A stretch of 64,000 nt of DNA from Catenaria anguillulae PL171 (taxonomy: Eukaryota; Blastocladiomycota; Blastocladiomycetes; Blastocladiales; Catenariaceae), in the NCBI GenBank assembly GCA_002102555.1, contig MCFL01000008.1, forward strand, positions 186,001 through 250,000, read 5' to 3'. The position numbers were made by a program, and so were the translations under genes. The notes under the pieces were generated by a model that worked only from the letters and a program-made list of their open reading frames with translations, did not search any database and had not been told where the DNA came from. This document shows positions 20,878 to 32,201 of this stretch, one piece after another. Position 1 is the first letter of the stretch, and every line of letters starts with the position of its first letter.

Positions 20878-22947
20878 ATGTATTCAACAGCTACAACGAT
20901 TCCTCAACTATCTTTACCAGTCGAGCTCGCCGAGCCCGTCCTTATTGCGCTTTTGCGCTTCTGTACTCTACCCGCCGCCCGTGGGTCCAGCAAAGTGGTT
21001 CATGCGGCACTCAATACACTCTCTCGCACACTGGTACCCGATGTAACTCGCACCGCTCTCATCAAGCTCTGGTGGTACTCGTTCGACGACATTCCACCAT
21101 GCTCCACGTCATGGCTGCTGCCAATGCTTCTCGACCTTGAACAGTGCAACGACCGACCGCTCATGTATACCGTTGATGGTTTGGCGAACGCCGCAAGACG
21201 CGGCGACATTGGCACCATGGACGCTTGGTTCGAATCTGGATTGCTGGATGATGCAGATGAATTTCCCTTGTCCATGGCGCGCCATGCTGGCGGGCGAGGT
21301 GGTGAAGAGCATTTAATTCAAGTGTGGGAGTGGTGGCTCAAGTGCAAGCTGCCTTGGGGTGGACCCGATGCAATTGATGTGGATTTGGTACTCGCCTTGT
21401 CGTATTCTGACGATGAAGATGTCTGTTTGCGGGCACTGGAATGGTGGGGCAAACAAGAGTGGTTGACACTTGGCCCCGTTCCGTGGAGGGTGCTGGTCGA
21501 GACCAGTGGTCGAGGCTTTGTACGTGTACTTGATTGGTGGCGAGCGCAAGATGGGGCGAGGATTTGGGGGGCTTCAGAGGAGGTTTTGATTGAGGCAAGT
21601 CGTGGGGGGCATGCGCACGTGCTGGAATGGTGGTGGTTGCATTTTCAGTCGAGTGTCAAGTGCACCGAGGAGATGACTGATGCTGCCATCGAGGGTGGAG
21701 GACACTTGCATGTTCTCGAGTGGTGGATCGACAAGTTTCCGTTGAGCAACCCGCTCAAGTCCAACAGCAAGAAACACCAAGTACTTGTGCTCAACAATGT
21801 GGCCGACTTGGCGTCTCGGCATGGTCATGTGCACATTCTGCAATGGTGGTTTAACCAAGTCTCTGTCATGTCCAAATCCTACCACACGCGCACAAAAGCC
21901 GCTGTTGACCACGCCGCCGAACGCGGACACGTTGCCGTTCTGAATTTCTGGCTCAAGTGCAGCAAGCACCCAAAACCACATCAGCGAATGTCATTTATGT
22001 ACAAGAATGCGCCGAATTGGGCCTGTGCAGCCGGCCGGCTTGAAGTCCTAGAATGGTTTCTGTCGCACTTCCCGCTTGCCTTGGACAAGGTCAGCCCATG
22101 CCCACTGAAGAACTGGACTGCTGGCGTGCGATCACAGTGCATGACTTTGCAGTGTCTCGATTGGCGCGTGCAACACGGGATTCCGACACGTTTTTCGCAC
22201 ATGGGTACCGCCATGTTGCGTCAAGATAGGCGCGTGGAGGTGCTTGAATGGATCGTTCGCAATGGTATCGATTACAAGTTGGGTCGGCAGGCCTTTCTTT
22301 CTGCAAGTGCAGCCGGCCAGATCGCTGTCTTAGACTTTCTCTTGGAGCAGCTGGGTCGTGAACAGGTTGAAAAGCAACTTGTGCAGTGGAACCATGTCTT
22401 GGACCGACCGCCGTCCCCAGTATTGGAACGGCTGACTCGACACAAGTTTCAAGTGTCGGACATGATTGTGACGCACTTTATGGATTGCAGCAAAAGGGTC
22501 GAATGGGCTGTTGGGCTGGGACTGGTATCCATCGCGGGTGCTCTGCAGCAGTGCATTGACGTGTGTGCAAGAAAGGGCGATTATGAGAGTATTTCTTGGT
22601 GTCTGCAGCAGTATCCCGCAGAAGCGAAGCAAGAGATCTTGAAGAGGGCGAATGTGCTCCACCAGTTTGATTTTGGCATGATTGAATTCCTCACCATGCA
22701 TCATTTGCTGCCCCAGCTCTTGGACAATGCCTTGCTGGCCATCACGCAGCAGACTGGGACGACTCGACTCTCGCCATTGATACGGGCCAGCTTGCCGCTC
22801 TTGGATTGGATTCATACACAGCTCCAGCGCCGTTTGTCAAGGTCTCTTTCCTTTTCTTGGAAAGAAGAATTTTCTATGATAGCAAAGGGTGATCTTGGAT
22901 TCTGTCGATGGGTTAAGCGGAGAAGGATTGGGATTCGAGATGTCTGA
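20878..22947 (+). CDS. Class A WW-repeat protein, 689 aa
   Basis: Single exon, ATG at 20878. F-box-like LSLPVELAEPVLIALLRF at residues 11-28, class A signature KLWWYSFDDIPPCSTSWLL at 63-81, then repeats with GGGHLHVLEWW at 273-283, GHVHILQWW at about 316-324, GHVAVLNFW, RLEVLEWF, RVEVLEWI and others. It is closest to the copy at 18098 (long shared blocks such as LLPMLLDLE and SVMSKSYHTRTKAAVDHAA) and, over residues 260-290, nearly identical to the pseudogene at 29873-31761. The C-terminal GDLGFCRWVKRRRIGIRD is the usual class A end. I take it as a functional tandem duplicate; its role is unknown. Confidence 0.87.
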   Translation: MYSTATTIPQLSLPVELAEPVLIALLRFCTLPAARGSSKVVHAALNTLSRTLVPDVTRTALIKLWWYSFDDIPPCSTSWLLPMLLDLEQCNDRPLMYTVDGLANAARRGDIGTMDAWFESGLLDDADEFPLSMARHAGGRGGEEHLIQVWEWWLKCKLPWGGPDAIDVDLVLALSYSDDEDVCLRALEWWGKQEWLTLGPVPWRVLVETSGRGFVRVLDWWRAQDGARIWGASEEVLIEASRGGHAHVLEWWWLHFQSSVKCTEEMTDAAIEGGGHLHVLEWWIDKFPLSNPLKSNSKKHQVLVLNNVADLASRHGHVHILQWWFNQVSVMSKSYHTRTKAAVDHAAERGHVAVLNFWLKCSKHPKPHQRMSFMYKNAPNWACAAGRLEVLEWFLSHFPLALDKVSPCPLKNWTAGVRSQCMTLQCLDWRVQHGIPTRFSHMGTAMLRQDRRVEVLEWIVRNGIDYKLGRQAFLSASAAGQIAVLDFLLEQLGREQVEKQLVQWNHVLDRPPSPVLERLTRHKFQVSDMIVTHFMDCSKRVEWAVGLGLVSIAGALQQCIDVCARKGDYESISWCLQQYPAEAKQEILKRANVLHQFDFGMIEFLTMHHLLPQLLDNALLAITQQTGTTRLSPLIRASLPLLDWIHTQLQRRLSRSLSFSWKEEFSMIAKGDLGFCRWVKRRRIGIRDV

Positions 22948-23427
22948 GATGTCTGGGGACAGGATGGACCAAGTTGAAGCTGTCCTGATCGTTGGGAAGT
23001 CGGAAACCATTTGGATCTGGCGTCATGTGCAGTTGGAGCGACTTGCTTGTTCCTCAATCATGTCCCTTAGCATTTTCAGCTCTTAGTACTCCTGCCTCAT
23101 TTCATGCATTTTTGTACATTGATTCATCTAGTAACTTCTAGTATTATTAGTCAAATGTCTTCAGTTCAGGAATGCATGTCCTTTGAATCCATAATCATCA
23201 TGCTTGAGCAAGCCCATCATGAGAATTAGCCGAGAACAGAGTTCCTCGTTCACAAAGTGTCGATACATGAAGACGAATCAGTACAAAGAAACACACACAC
23301 AAAGAGTGAGGAAGTCACCTAGTACAAATGTGCAAGTGCGGCTGCGTCAATGTCAACGGGACAAACAACAACAACACACACGAGCGTGCAAGCCAACAAG
23401 TCTTCTAAAGAGTCGGTATGACCGGGC
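22948..23427. other. Convergent intergenic region
   Basis: About 480 bp between a class A gene (+) and alpha-tubulin (-), so 3' UTRs of both. AT-richer than its surroundings. No gene or repeat recognised. Confidence 0.4.
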
Positions 23428-24783
23428 TTAGTACTCCTCCATCTCGGCGTACTCGTCACCCTCGGCCGAGTCGGCACCCACCTCTTCGTAATCCTTCTCG
23501 AGGGCCGCCAAATCCTCACGGGCCTCCGAGAACTCACCCTCCTCCATACCCTCGCCCACGTACCAGTGGACAAAGGCACGCTTGGCGTACATGAGGTCGA
23601 ACTTGTGGTTCAAGCGAGCCCAAGCCTCGGCAATGGCCGTGGTGTTGGACAACATGCACACGGCACGGCCAACACGGGCCATCTCGGCACCAGGGACAAC
23701 GGTGGGGGCTTGGTAGTTGATACCGACCTTGAAACCAGTCGGGCACCAGTCGACAAACTGGATGGTGCGCTTGGTGCGGATCGAGGCAATGGCCGCGTTC
23801 ACGTCCTTGGGGACAACGTCACCACGGTAAAGCAGGCAGCACGCCATGTACTTGCCGTGTTGCGGGTTGCACTTGACCATTTGGTTGGCGGGCTCAAAGC
23901 AAGCCGACGTGATCTCAGAGACAGTCATGTTCTCGTGCATGGCCTTGTCGGCAGAGATGATGGGCGCGTACGTCACGAGCGGGAAGTGAATGCGCGGGTA
24001 GGGCACCAAGTTGGTCTGGAACTCGGTCAAGTCCACGTTGAGCGAGCCCTCGAAACGGAGCGAGGCAGTGATGGACGACACCACTTGGGCAATCAAGCGG
24101 TTGAGGTTGGTGTACGAGGGACGCTCAATGTCCATGTTGCGGCGGCAAATGTCGTAAATGGCCTCGTTGTCAACCATGAAGGAGCAGTCGGCGTGCTCGA
24201 GGGTCGTGTGCGTGGTGAGCACCGAGTTGTAGGGCTCAACAACGGCCGTCGAGACTTGGGGAGCCGGGTACACGGAGAACTCGAGCTTGGACTTCTTGCC
24301 GTAGTCAACCGAAAGGCGCTCGAGCAAGAGCGAGCCGAGACCGGAACCGGTACCACCACCGAACGAGTGGAAGACAAGGAAACCTTGAAGACCCGTGCAG
24401 TTGTCGGCGAGCTTGCGCACGCGATCGAGGACAGAGTCGACAATCTCCTTACCAATGGTGTAGTGACCACGGGCGTAGTTGTTGGCGGCATCCTCCTTAC
24501 CGGTGATGAGCTGCTCGGGGTGGAACAACTGGCGGTAGGTGCCGGTGCGAACCTCATCGACGACCGAGGGCTCGAGATCCACAAAGACGGTACGGGGCAC
24601 GTGCTTGCCGGCACCAGTCTCGGAGAAGAAGGTGTTGAACGAGTCGTCGCCGTAGCCGACAGTCTTGTCCGAGGGCATGGTGCCGTCGGGCTGGATGCCG
24701 TGCTCGAGGCAGTAGAGCTCCCAGCACGAGTTACCGATTTGAACACCGGCTTGACCAATGTGGACAGAGATGACCTCACGCAT
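23428..24783 (-). CDS. TUB1: Alpha-tubulin, 451 aa
   Basis: Alpha subunit of the tubulin heterodimer, the building block of cytoplasmic, spindle and axonemal microtubules. The single-exon protein is full length and collinear with the family: [18 protein letters not shown] at the N-terminus, Lys40 in the acetylation loop (SDKTVG), the tubulin GTP-binding motif GGGTGSG at about 142-148, the catalytic Glu region near 254, and an acidic tail ending EEY with the terminal Tyr used in detyrosination cycles. Codon choice is strongly C/G-ending, as expected for high expression, and more biased than in the WW-repeat genes. It is divergent to MCM10 across about 540 bp. Lys40, acetylated in flagella, fits a zoosporic fungus. 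The gene symbol follows yeast usage. Confidence 0.97.
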   Translation of the reverse strand: MREVISVHIGQAGVQIGNSCWELYCLEHGIQPDGTMPSDKTVGYGDDSFNTFFSETGAGKHVPRTVFVDLEPSVVDEVRTGTYRQLFHPEQLITGKEDAANNYARGHYTIGKEIVDSVLDRVRKLADNCTGLQGFLVFHSFGGGTGSGLGSLLLERLSVDYGKKSKLEFSVYPAPQVSTAVVEPYNSVLTTHTTLEHADCSFMVDNEAIYDICRRNMDIERPSYTNLNRLIAQVVSSITASLRFEGSLNVDLTEFQTNLVPYPRIHFPLVTYAPIISADKAMHENMTVSEITSACFEPANQMVKCNPQHGKYMACCLLYRGDVVPKDVNAAIASIRTKRTIQFVDWCPTGFKVGINYQAPTVVPGAEMARVGRAVCMLSNTTAIAEAWARLNHKFDLMYAKRAFVHWYVGEGMEEGEFSEAREDLAALEKDYEEVGADSAEGDEYAEMEEY

Positions 24784-25324
24784 GGTTGGAGAGTTTTGTC
24801 TGTTAACGGCCGTTGTGCGACGGGATCAAAACAGTGAATACTGGGCAGACCAATGGATCATGAGATTGGAGTCAAGGGGGGCCGAGCATGGCGGGCAATG
24901 GACCGCGGCGGCGAGCGGGTGGGCAGACGAGCATCAATGAAGACGTACAGTATTGAAGGGGGGGACGAGCAGGATGGATGCAAGAGTAACGGTAGCAAAC
25001 AGCCTGAGGAATCGGAACCAAGAGGAGAGCGAGAGGCGGCAGGGGGGGCGTCGGCTCACTTTTGAGTGTTGGCGATGGGCGATGGGCGACGTGTGAGACG
25101 TGGGTCAGAGACACGCAAACGGTGGGCGTCTCAACAACGCATCCTGATTGGCTGTCGTGTTCATCGTATCACGTGAACGAATCGATCTGCGGTCGCCGAT
25201 CTGACGCGAGATTCTCTCTCTGTCTCATTCTTTTTCGGAACGCGGCGACAATCGATTTATCGAACGATGTTTTCCACAGAAATGCCAGGTGCAGACAATC
25301 AAAGAACACACAACAGTCACTGCA
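24784..25324. promoter_or_regulatory. Bidirectional promoter region, alpha-tubulin / MCM10
   Basis: About 540 bp separate the two divergent starts. G-rich on the plus strand between 24870 and 25060. No TATA box stands out; I cannot assign individual sites. Confidence 0.4.
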
Positions 25325-27054
25325 ATGGATTTTCCACAACAGGAACCATCTCTTACCGTCAAAGCGCTGCCGAACGCAGCCGATCATGGCCCTCGGCAGG
25401 GCGAGCATGTATCGCCGCAGATCGTTGCTTCGATCTTGATCGCGGATGCCGCAGGCAAGCGGACCAAACGGGCACTAAAAGATCGCGGACAAGATGCGGT
25501 CGCTGTACCCGCAGCTGAAAAGAAGCGCCGCACTGCCAAGACGGCCAAGGTGACGGCCACAGCCAGCCACGATCACAATCACAGCAACGAGGACCACGTT
25601 TATGCTCCGGACGACCTATCCAAGATCGAACCCTGCTCCCGTATCCGCTACCGTCCGCTTGCTTCTCCCGCTACACCTGAGTCGCAAAGTGTGTACGGAA
25701 CTGCAACGCCGCCTCCTGCGCTACCACCCGGACCGATCTCTCGCTTGCCGCTTCAACCGCATCTGGGCTTGAGTCTGCGTCAAGCGTATCGTATTCAAAC
25801 GCGGCCCGCCCTATTCGTTACTTCTGCCCCCTCTCGTCACTCCCATCCGACACATCCCTCCGCCCACTCCCGCTCGTTGTCATCGGCGTCGTCGCTTGGC
25901 TGCACACCCACGCGACCAGCCCCAAGCTTCCCAAATACACCGTCGCCCGCCTGGGCGTTCCCGGCTCCCCAACCTTCATTTACGCATTCATCCTGCTCGA
26001 CTCTGACCCCTCATCGTACGCACCACCACGCATTGGCGAACTGATTGCCATCCGTCACCCAACCCGCCTGCAGCCCTCATCCACAACCTCACCTCCAGCC
26101 ATTGCGACCTCACCTGCCAATCTCACCCGACTTGGTCTCGCCGTTGATCTGGCCACCTGTGCCTCGCTCGGTTGCTTCAACTATGTCCCATCCACTTCTT
26201 CTCAAACGCTCAATGGGTCGGCCAGGTGTGAATTGCACGTCATGGCCCAGGTCCATAGGTCGCTCAACAAGCGCATCGAGCTGTCTGGCGCAAGCACCGC
26301 GCCCATCATGTTGCACTCGGGCGTTGGCAAAGGCGCGTCTGTCAAGTATGTCAAGGAGGTGATTGCATCCACATTAACGGATGCGATGGGTGGGGCGACC
26401 GGTGGAGATGCCGGCAACAGCGGCCGTGGTGGGTACACGTATTACATGCGTGAAAAGGTGCTCGTGACGCATCCGAGGGCAGAGACAAGCGTCAAGGAGA
26501 ATCCAAAGCGGAAAGCGGCGATCGAGTACAGTTTCTCGTCTGTTTTGCCTCATTTTTCACTGGTTGCCGGACCTCAACTCGGATTCCTTGTGTGTAGTGC
26601 GATTCTGCAAAAGGACAACAGCCCTGGCGCGCAAAACCTCCGGCGTGTGCGGCAATTGGCGGATCCGACTAGTGTCAACCTTTTCGGTTCGTTTTCACAC
26701 GCGACTCGCACATGTTGCGATTACTTGTTTGACTCACTCTCTCTCGCTGTAATAGAGGGCGACTTGGCCAACCAGCAACGCAAGCGGCAAGACGATGCGC
26801 GGGTCGTGGCCAGTTTGGATGCGTTGAACGACGCACGCAAGCGGCAGCGTGAGGTGAGGGAGAATCAGGCAGCGGCGAAGTTCGCCACGGCGACATTGTC
26901 ACTCGGCTCGCATGCTCAAGGCGGGATTGAGGAAAAGGAGGACAAGGAAGTGATACATGAAGGAAAGGCGGCGGAGATCAAGATGCCCACCGGCAATACT
27001 GCGGAAGCAGGAGACATGATTTTGCTGTCCGACAGCTCTGATGACGATACTTGA
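25325..27054 (+). CDS. MCM10: Mcm10 DNA replication factor, ~496 aa
   Basis: Mcm10 binds the CMG helicase and DNA polymerase alpha and is needed for origin firing. I infer exons 25325-25690, 25774-26525, 26598-26671 and 26756-27054, which join in frame. The frame change between the first two is required, since the second part is clearly the Mcm10 core: RIRYRPLASP (compare the LRIRNRL block of the family), the OB-fold strands around KYTVARLGVPGSPTFIYAF, then LGLAVDLATC followed by a CCCH zinc knuckle (Cys in LATC, Cys in LGC or the next, Cys and His in ARCELH) and VHRSLNKRIELSG, matching the family's CxxH...QYKKLSAKRADLQ. The C-terminal part is lysine/arginine-rich, consistent with DNA binding, and ends acidic (DSSDDDT). 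The second and third introns are multiples of three (72 and 84 nt) and open, so their removal is a judgement. The ATG at 25325 is the first in frame. Confidence 0.78.
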
Positions 27055-27580
27055 CGAATAAATGCTAAACATTGCGATACATTCTAACATTACAGTTTGG
27101 ACTACACCTCGTACAATCGATTACACCTCCACTACGCCCGATGATCTGCAAACGTCATTCTTGCGACGGAGCCATCGACGCAATCCCAGATCGAACGGAA
27201 AAGTCTTGGCCTGTTTCATATTTTCCATTGTCTGACACAACCTCTTGTCTTGACGTTGTTTACACCCGACATCGTGGCCCATCATCGAGCCTTCGATCAA
27301 CCCTTGGATTGGGCTGCTCCTGATGGCGGTCCGAGAAATGTGTCAGTTCTGGGCCGGCGGCAGCCGGCGGAGGCCATTTGCCAGATGGGAAACCTGCGGC
27401 AGCCGGGAACTCGGTAAGTGTAAAGAAACTGGGCTCGTCGGTGCCGGAACGGGCTCTCGATGCAACAATTGATGGAATCGGGGCAATGGCGGAGTCGACG
27501 TCGCAACCAGATATCAGTCATGAGTTCCTGGTTCGATTTCGACTGTATAATGCAATGCATGCTTGCAATGACTCGGCGCA
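27055..27580. other. Intergenic, no gene recognised
   Basis: About 525 bp between MCM10 and a class C gene in the same orientation. No conserved frame, repeat or RNA seen. Confidence 0.4.
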
Positions 27581-29629
27581 ATGGAATCGGCTCTGCTGAA
27601 TAGCCCCGCCTCTTTGCCGCTCCCATTGGTCGAGCTTGTGCTTGCGCTCGCCCCGAAGCTCATGCCGCGAGCAACAACCTATCTGCATCTCGCCCGCGCA
27701 CTCCCGCCATCACATGTTCCGCTGGCATACGCCTCCATCTTGCGTATCGCAAACAGCCGTTTCGCCAGGGAAATCACGTATCGCGACTCAACCTTTGACA
27801 TTGACCCCTCGACAAATCAAGTCATTCATGTTCCCGCAAACGACTGTTACTTGCGTGTCGACTGCCTCATGTCGCAGGGCAAATCGCAACTGTTACGCCC
27901 GCTTTTGGTGCGCATGCTCCCTTACCTCCGGCGGTTTGATGTCGCCGAGGTGGAATCGGTGCCTTTGACCAACTTTGTCCGTCATTTATCGTACACGGGC
28001 GATCTCGAGTTGTTGGCGCGATTGTCGAGTCTTGGCGTAGATTTGCGCAGGTGCTTTGGAGTCTTGAATGCGGCCAGCGAAGCGGGCCAGGTCGCTGTTC
28101 TGCAGTGGTTTCTCGATTCCAAGCTTATCAAGCATGATTGCTCGTACACAGACAATGCAGCTCAATTAGCGGCACGGCACGGCCATGTTGCTGTGTTGCA
28201 GTGGTGGCGTGACCATGCGACTGAGCTGGGGATGGATAATTTTGGTGACTTTCTGACTGGATGCACTTCCGATCAAGCTCTATGGCATGGGCAAATTGGT
28301 GTTCTCGAGTGGTTACATGCATACTACGAGACGATTGGCGCCAACCGCGAGTTTTGGACTCCACTATCCACTGGTTGGGCAGAAGCCGCCGAGTTTGGAC
28401 AGATTGGTGCACTGGAATGGCTGCAAGCAAAACGTATTCCATTTCCAGACCTGAATTGGGCGACATGGGCAGACTATGCGAGCAAGCAAGGGCATGTTCA
28501 AGTGCTTGAATGGTGGTATGACAACACTGACCGCACTCGCTACTCGCTCAATGCAGTGGACTGGGCAGCAAGCCTTGGCTATCTTGCTGTGCTGGAATGG
28601 TGGGGATCGAAATCCGACTTGATATTCAAGTATTCTCCTGAGGCGCTTTCTTCTGCTCGCCGAAATGGACATGTGCATGTGCTTGAATGGTTTGAAAAAT
28701 CGGTTCCCAGCTACCCGGTGCTTTTGTGCTTTTCTACGCCAGCAGACAAGTTGAACTTGATCCCGCGCGACATGGCCACGCTGGTCGCGTTTGGGCGAAC
28801 AGACCTCTTGCAGCGCTTTGGATTTGATTGCAATTATCTAAACCTCGGTCGCTACGAAGACGGTAATCCTCGCCAATTGTTGTATACCTACAAGGAGACC
28901 GAGGTCATTTTAGTGTTTGAGCAGGCCTGCCGATTTGGCCACCTGAATCTGTTGCACCAGCTCAAGCGAGCCTTTGAAACCTTGGTCGACTTTACCTGCG
29001 ATTACCAATATGCCGCCATGAGTAACCATTTGCCTACATTGGAGTGGTGTCTTTCGACGTTTCCCTTGTGGAATGCGTGGCTATCCGAGGAAGAGGGGTG
29101 GCGGAACATTGCGCTTGAATGTATTGAAGTGGGAGCTGACGTGGTGCTCGACTGGATCATCACGCAAGGCAAACTGGATGGACCAAAGCGTCCGTTGCGC
29201 ATGCTCAAGTGTTTCCATGTGGCCTGCCGTTCCGCCAATACCACGATCCTCACTTTACTCTTGTCCAAAGCCAACGATCAAGATCTCAGACATTTGGAAA
29301 CAGATGATTCGTGTCTCGTCATTTTGGCTTCATTGGGCCATGTCTCTATTCTTGAGTGGTGGTCAAGGAACGGCCTGCCTGTTGCCTCGTCAACAAGACC
29401 AATCGACGCGGCGAGTCGGCGTGGGAAGCTCTCCGTGCTTGTGTGGTGGCTCACTTGCTCTGACTGGCGGTTCTTGTGGTCCGAGGCTGCCATCCGGTCC
29501 GCCATCGAGGCTGGGAATGTCAAGGTTGTGATATGGTGGTTGAAGTCAGGGTTGGTCCGCGATTCTGAGCTCCTCAACCTTTTGCGAATGTCGGTGAATG
29601 ATATAGGTGATATGGCGGCAACATATTAA
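27581..29629 (+). CDS. Class C WW-repeat protein, 682 aa
   Basis: Single exon, ATG at 27581. Leader LPLPLVELVLALAPKL (about 13-28) is F-box-like; YLHLARALPPSHVPLAYASI (about 35-54) is the class C signature, related to the class B PLAYAS block. Repeats: GQVAVLQWFL, GHVAVLQWW, GQIGVLEWL, GQIGALEWL, GHVQVLEWWY, YLAVLEWW, GHVHVLEWF, GHVSILEWW, KLSVLVWW. RDMATLVAFGRTDLL replaces the class B mid-motif LCAFG. The closest relative in the window is the copy at 61676, 32 kb away, with the same order of motifs throughout. Intronless. Partner binding is likely; no enzyme domain is visible. Confidence 0.85.
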   Translation: MESALLNSPASLPLPLVELVLALAPKLMPRATTYLHLARALPPSHVPLAYASILRIANSRFAREITYRDSTFDIDPSTNQVIHVPANDCYLRVDCLMSQGKSQLLRPLLVRMLPYLRRFDVAEVESVPLTNFVRHLSYTGDLELLARLSSLGVDLRRCFGVLNAASEAGQVAVLQWFLDSKLIKHDCSYTDNAAQLAARHGHVAVLQWWRDHATELGMDNFGDFLTGCTSDQALWHGQIGVLEWLHAYYETIGANREFWTPLSTGWAEAAEFGQIGALEWLQAKRIPFPDLNWATWADYASKQGHVQVLEWWYDNTDRTRYSLNAVDWAASLGYLAVLEWWGSKSDLIFKYSPEALSSARRNGHVHVLEWFEKSVPSYPVLLCFSTPADKLNLIPRDMATLVAFGRTDLLQRFGFDCNYLNLGRYEDGNPRQLLYTYKETEVILVFEQACRFGHLNLLHQLKRAFETLVDFTCDYQYAAMSNHLPTLEWCLSTFPLWNAWLSEEEGWRNIALECIEVGADVVLDWIITQGKLDGPKRPLRMLKCFHVACRSANTTILTLLLSKANDQDLRHLETDDSCLVILASLGHVSILEWWSRNGLPVASSTRPIDAASRRGKLSVLVWWLTCSDWRFLWSEAAIRSAIEAGNVKVVIWWLKSGLVRDSELLNLLRMSVNDIGDMAATY

Positions 29630-29872
29630 TCGTTCTCCCGTAAACATAAACAATAGCAAACGCCAGCGAACCGTGGGAATAATGGCCCGCACAGCTCATT
29701 CAGTCATCAGTATGAAATCCATAATGTCACGAGCATCCGTTACCTATGTATGTATACATACACATTCGAGCATGTTTGGAATCCGCGTGGTGGACAGCCT
29801 GTGGTTACATGCGCCTCAGGAGTACATATGAAACGCGCGAGCAACAGGAAAAGAAACAAAAAAAAAGGGCAT

Positions 29873-31761
29873 CTACATCATGGTCGTGTACCTGACGTGC
29901 TTCCGCTTTGCCCATCGAACAAGTCTGAAATCTCCGCGTCGACTCGCTTCCTCCACATCGCGGGAAAACAACCGAAGCTCAAGTCCTGGGTCGTGGCACT
30001 TATGCAACCAATCCAACAATGGCAAATAGGCCGGTCGATTCATGAGGTGAGTCAGGCTGGAGTTGTCAATGTATCGAAACTCGGCGATGGTGGGTGTTCT
30101 TGGAAGGACTCCGTGCGTATGGAAAAACTCGACCAGTCCGAATTGAATCCGACCGAGGGAATACCGAATGCGTTCCAGGTCAAATGCCTGTCGGGCATAC
30201 TCTGGGTACTGGTCCAAGCACCAAGCCAATGGCTCGTAATCGGCCTCAGTCATGCATAAATCCACGCAATCTCGAATCATCGATCCAGCAGGAGCATGTC
30301 CATTGCCCATTGCATCCTTGGACGTGCTCATGACGGCCACTTTATCCGTTCTTTCCACCCACCAGTCAATCACAGCCCAATGACGAGTTGCCAACAACCC
30401 AATCGACGCTTCGGCACAAGCACGGAACGTAGATTCGCCGACATGCTGCAGCCACCAGGTCAACACGGCAACATGACCAGCTGCGCACACCGCCGACAGA
30501 ATGTGCTCGTCCAAGCGTTGTTGAATGCCTTGGCGCGAAACCCATTCCAACACATCCATTCTCCCACTCGCGCTCAACAAGCGCATCCCATCGGGCGAAA
30601 ACCGGGTCGGAATACCGTGCTTCAGGCGCCAATCGAGACAGTCAACCGTCATGGAAACATCCTGGGCATCAGGGTTATGAACGAGCGGGCACGGGTCAAA
30701 ATGCACACGCAACTCGTTCAAGTTGCAATTGCAAGCAAACCATTAGAGAACGTCAAGTCGGCCAGCCCAACACGCCCAATTCAGCGCGTTCTTGTACTTG
30801 AATGGCATACGCCGATGCGAGTTCAGGTGGTTGCTGCAACCGAGCCAAAAGTCGAGCACGTCAATGTGTCCATGAAAGGACGCTTGGTCAACAGCCGCTT
30901 CGGTACGCTTGCGATGCGACTTGGAAAAGTTGACAATCACATCAAACCACCATTTCAAGATGTGAACTTGGCCATGACGAGACGCCAGATCGGCCACATG
31001 CTTGAGCACAGCGACTTGGAGCTTCTTGTTGTCGGACTTGAGTAGGCTGTGCAATGGAAACTTGTCAATCCACCACTCGAGAACATGCAAGTGCCCGCCG
31101 CCCTCAATGGCAGCGTCAATCATCTCCTCGGTGCACTTGACACTCGACGGAAAATGCAACCACCACCATTCTATCACCTGCAAATGCCCGGCGCGGCTCG
31201 CTGCAACGAGCGCGCAATCAGATGCTTGAGCTAGCCCAGATGGACGACCGAGTCTGCATGTGCCACCAATTGAGTACGCGCACGTAGCCACAGCGGCTCG
31301 CCGCCACAATCGCCTGCCTTGTTGCAAACTCAACATGAGCCACCCACTTCTTTCGCCAAAACCATCCAATAGTCCTTCAGACAACCAAAAATCCATGGTG
31401 GGAAAGTCGCCGCGGCGGGCAGCTTTGCCCAAGCCCTTGGCAGAGTACATGATCGGCCGGTCGTACCGCCGTTCCAGGCTCTGAAGCGTGGCCCACATCA
31501 ACGATGTGGAGCAAGAAGGGACGTCGTCGAGAGAATACCACCACAGTTTGATGAGAGCGGCACACGTCACATCGGGAACGAGCGTGTGTGACAGGACGTT
31601 GAGCGGAATAAGGATGCTCGTGGGCGTTGGCGCTCTGAGAGCAACAGTGGCGGCGTGGAGAGGCGAAGAAGAATTACCAGAATGGACTCGACCAGGTCGT
31701 CGGGAAGCTTGATAACGTCATGGCCCATGTTGTCTGGTGAATGCATTGCTCTATGTGTCAC
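29873..31761 (-). pseudogene. Class A WW-repeat pseudogene: frameshift, deletion, nonsense codon
   Basis: Reading from 31761, the F-box-like start DVIKLPDDLVESILVILLRL is followed by a one-base frameshift near 31640, after which SHTLVPDVTCAALIKLWWYS is the class A signature. Between about 31340 and 31180 roughly 70 codons are missing compared with the copy at 20878 (GLLDG joins through unrelated residues to ASRAGHLQVIEWWW). Repeats continue normally (GGGHLHVLEWWIDKFPL) to GRLDVL, where the codon at 30745-30743 is TAA at the place of a conserved Glu codon GAA; beyond it the same frame stays open to 29873 and is fully recognisable (DCLDWRLKHGIPTRF, GHVAVLTWWLQ). The intact frame after the stop shows the nonsense mutation is recent. 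Short translated pieces could still be made. Confidence 0.85.
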
Positions 31762-32201
31762 TAAGGAGTTATGCTTTGTTCAACGACAACATTTCAACAT
31801 ATCTGGCGTCACGGCGACGTCTGTCTCGGCGGGGACGACGTGGTAGAGGGCCGGAGGTTATTGTCAACTCAGCCCGTCCAAGTCCGCTCTCCATGAATGC
31901 ATGAATGCAATCCTGCGCAAGAGCGTCATCATCGCAAATGCACTTCGAGACCCAAACCCATGGATGCCGACCCCGGAGCTGGCACTCACTATTGTTGAGG
32001 TCGTTTCTCGCCATTGCTCCCATCTAGCTCCATGCATTGACATACCAGTGAGGACTGCAACGGCAGTTGGAGGCGAGTCTTTTTCTGGGGAAAAACACAC
32101 AAGAATCAATCAGGATGATACATGTACGATACATTCGAGCTTTACAATAGTAAACTAGCAACAAGACGACAAGAATCCACATGCAACAGAAGGCAGCAAA
32201 T
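31762..32201. other. Intergenic, no gene recognised
   Basis: About 440 bp between the class A pseudogene's 5' end and the 3' end of NOP58. A short frame near 31980-32040 (ELALTIVEVVSRHCSHLAP) vaguely recalls a class B leader, but it is too short to call. Confidence 0.35.

Noticed and set aside
18098-22947. Viral origin of the WW-repeat genes (giant-virus ankyrin proteins)
   Set aside because: Ankyrin-like arrays are common in giant viruses, but nothing viral (capsid, ATPase, polymerase) lies nearby and codon use resembles that of the host genes. Not testable here.
23566-24837. 423-aa open frame antisense to alpha-tubulin
   Set aside because: A by-product of strong C-ending codon bias in the tubulin gene; its composition (Val/Gly/Asp/Arg) is that of a shadow frame.
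31901-32158. Short frame with ELALTIVEVVSRH similar to a class B leader
   Set aside because: Only about ten residues are similar; no class B landmark follows.
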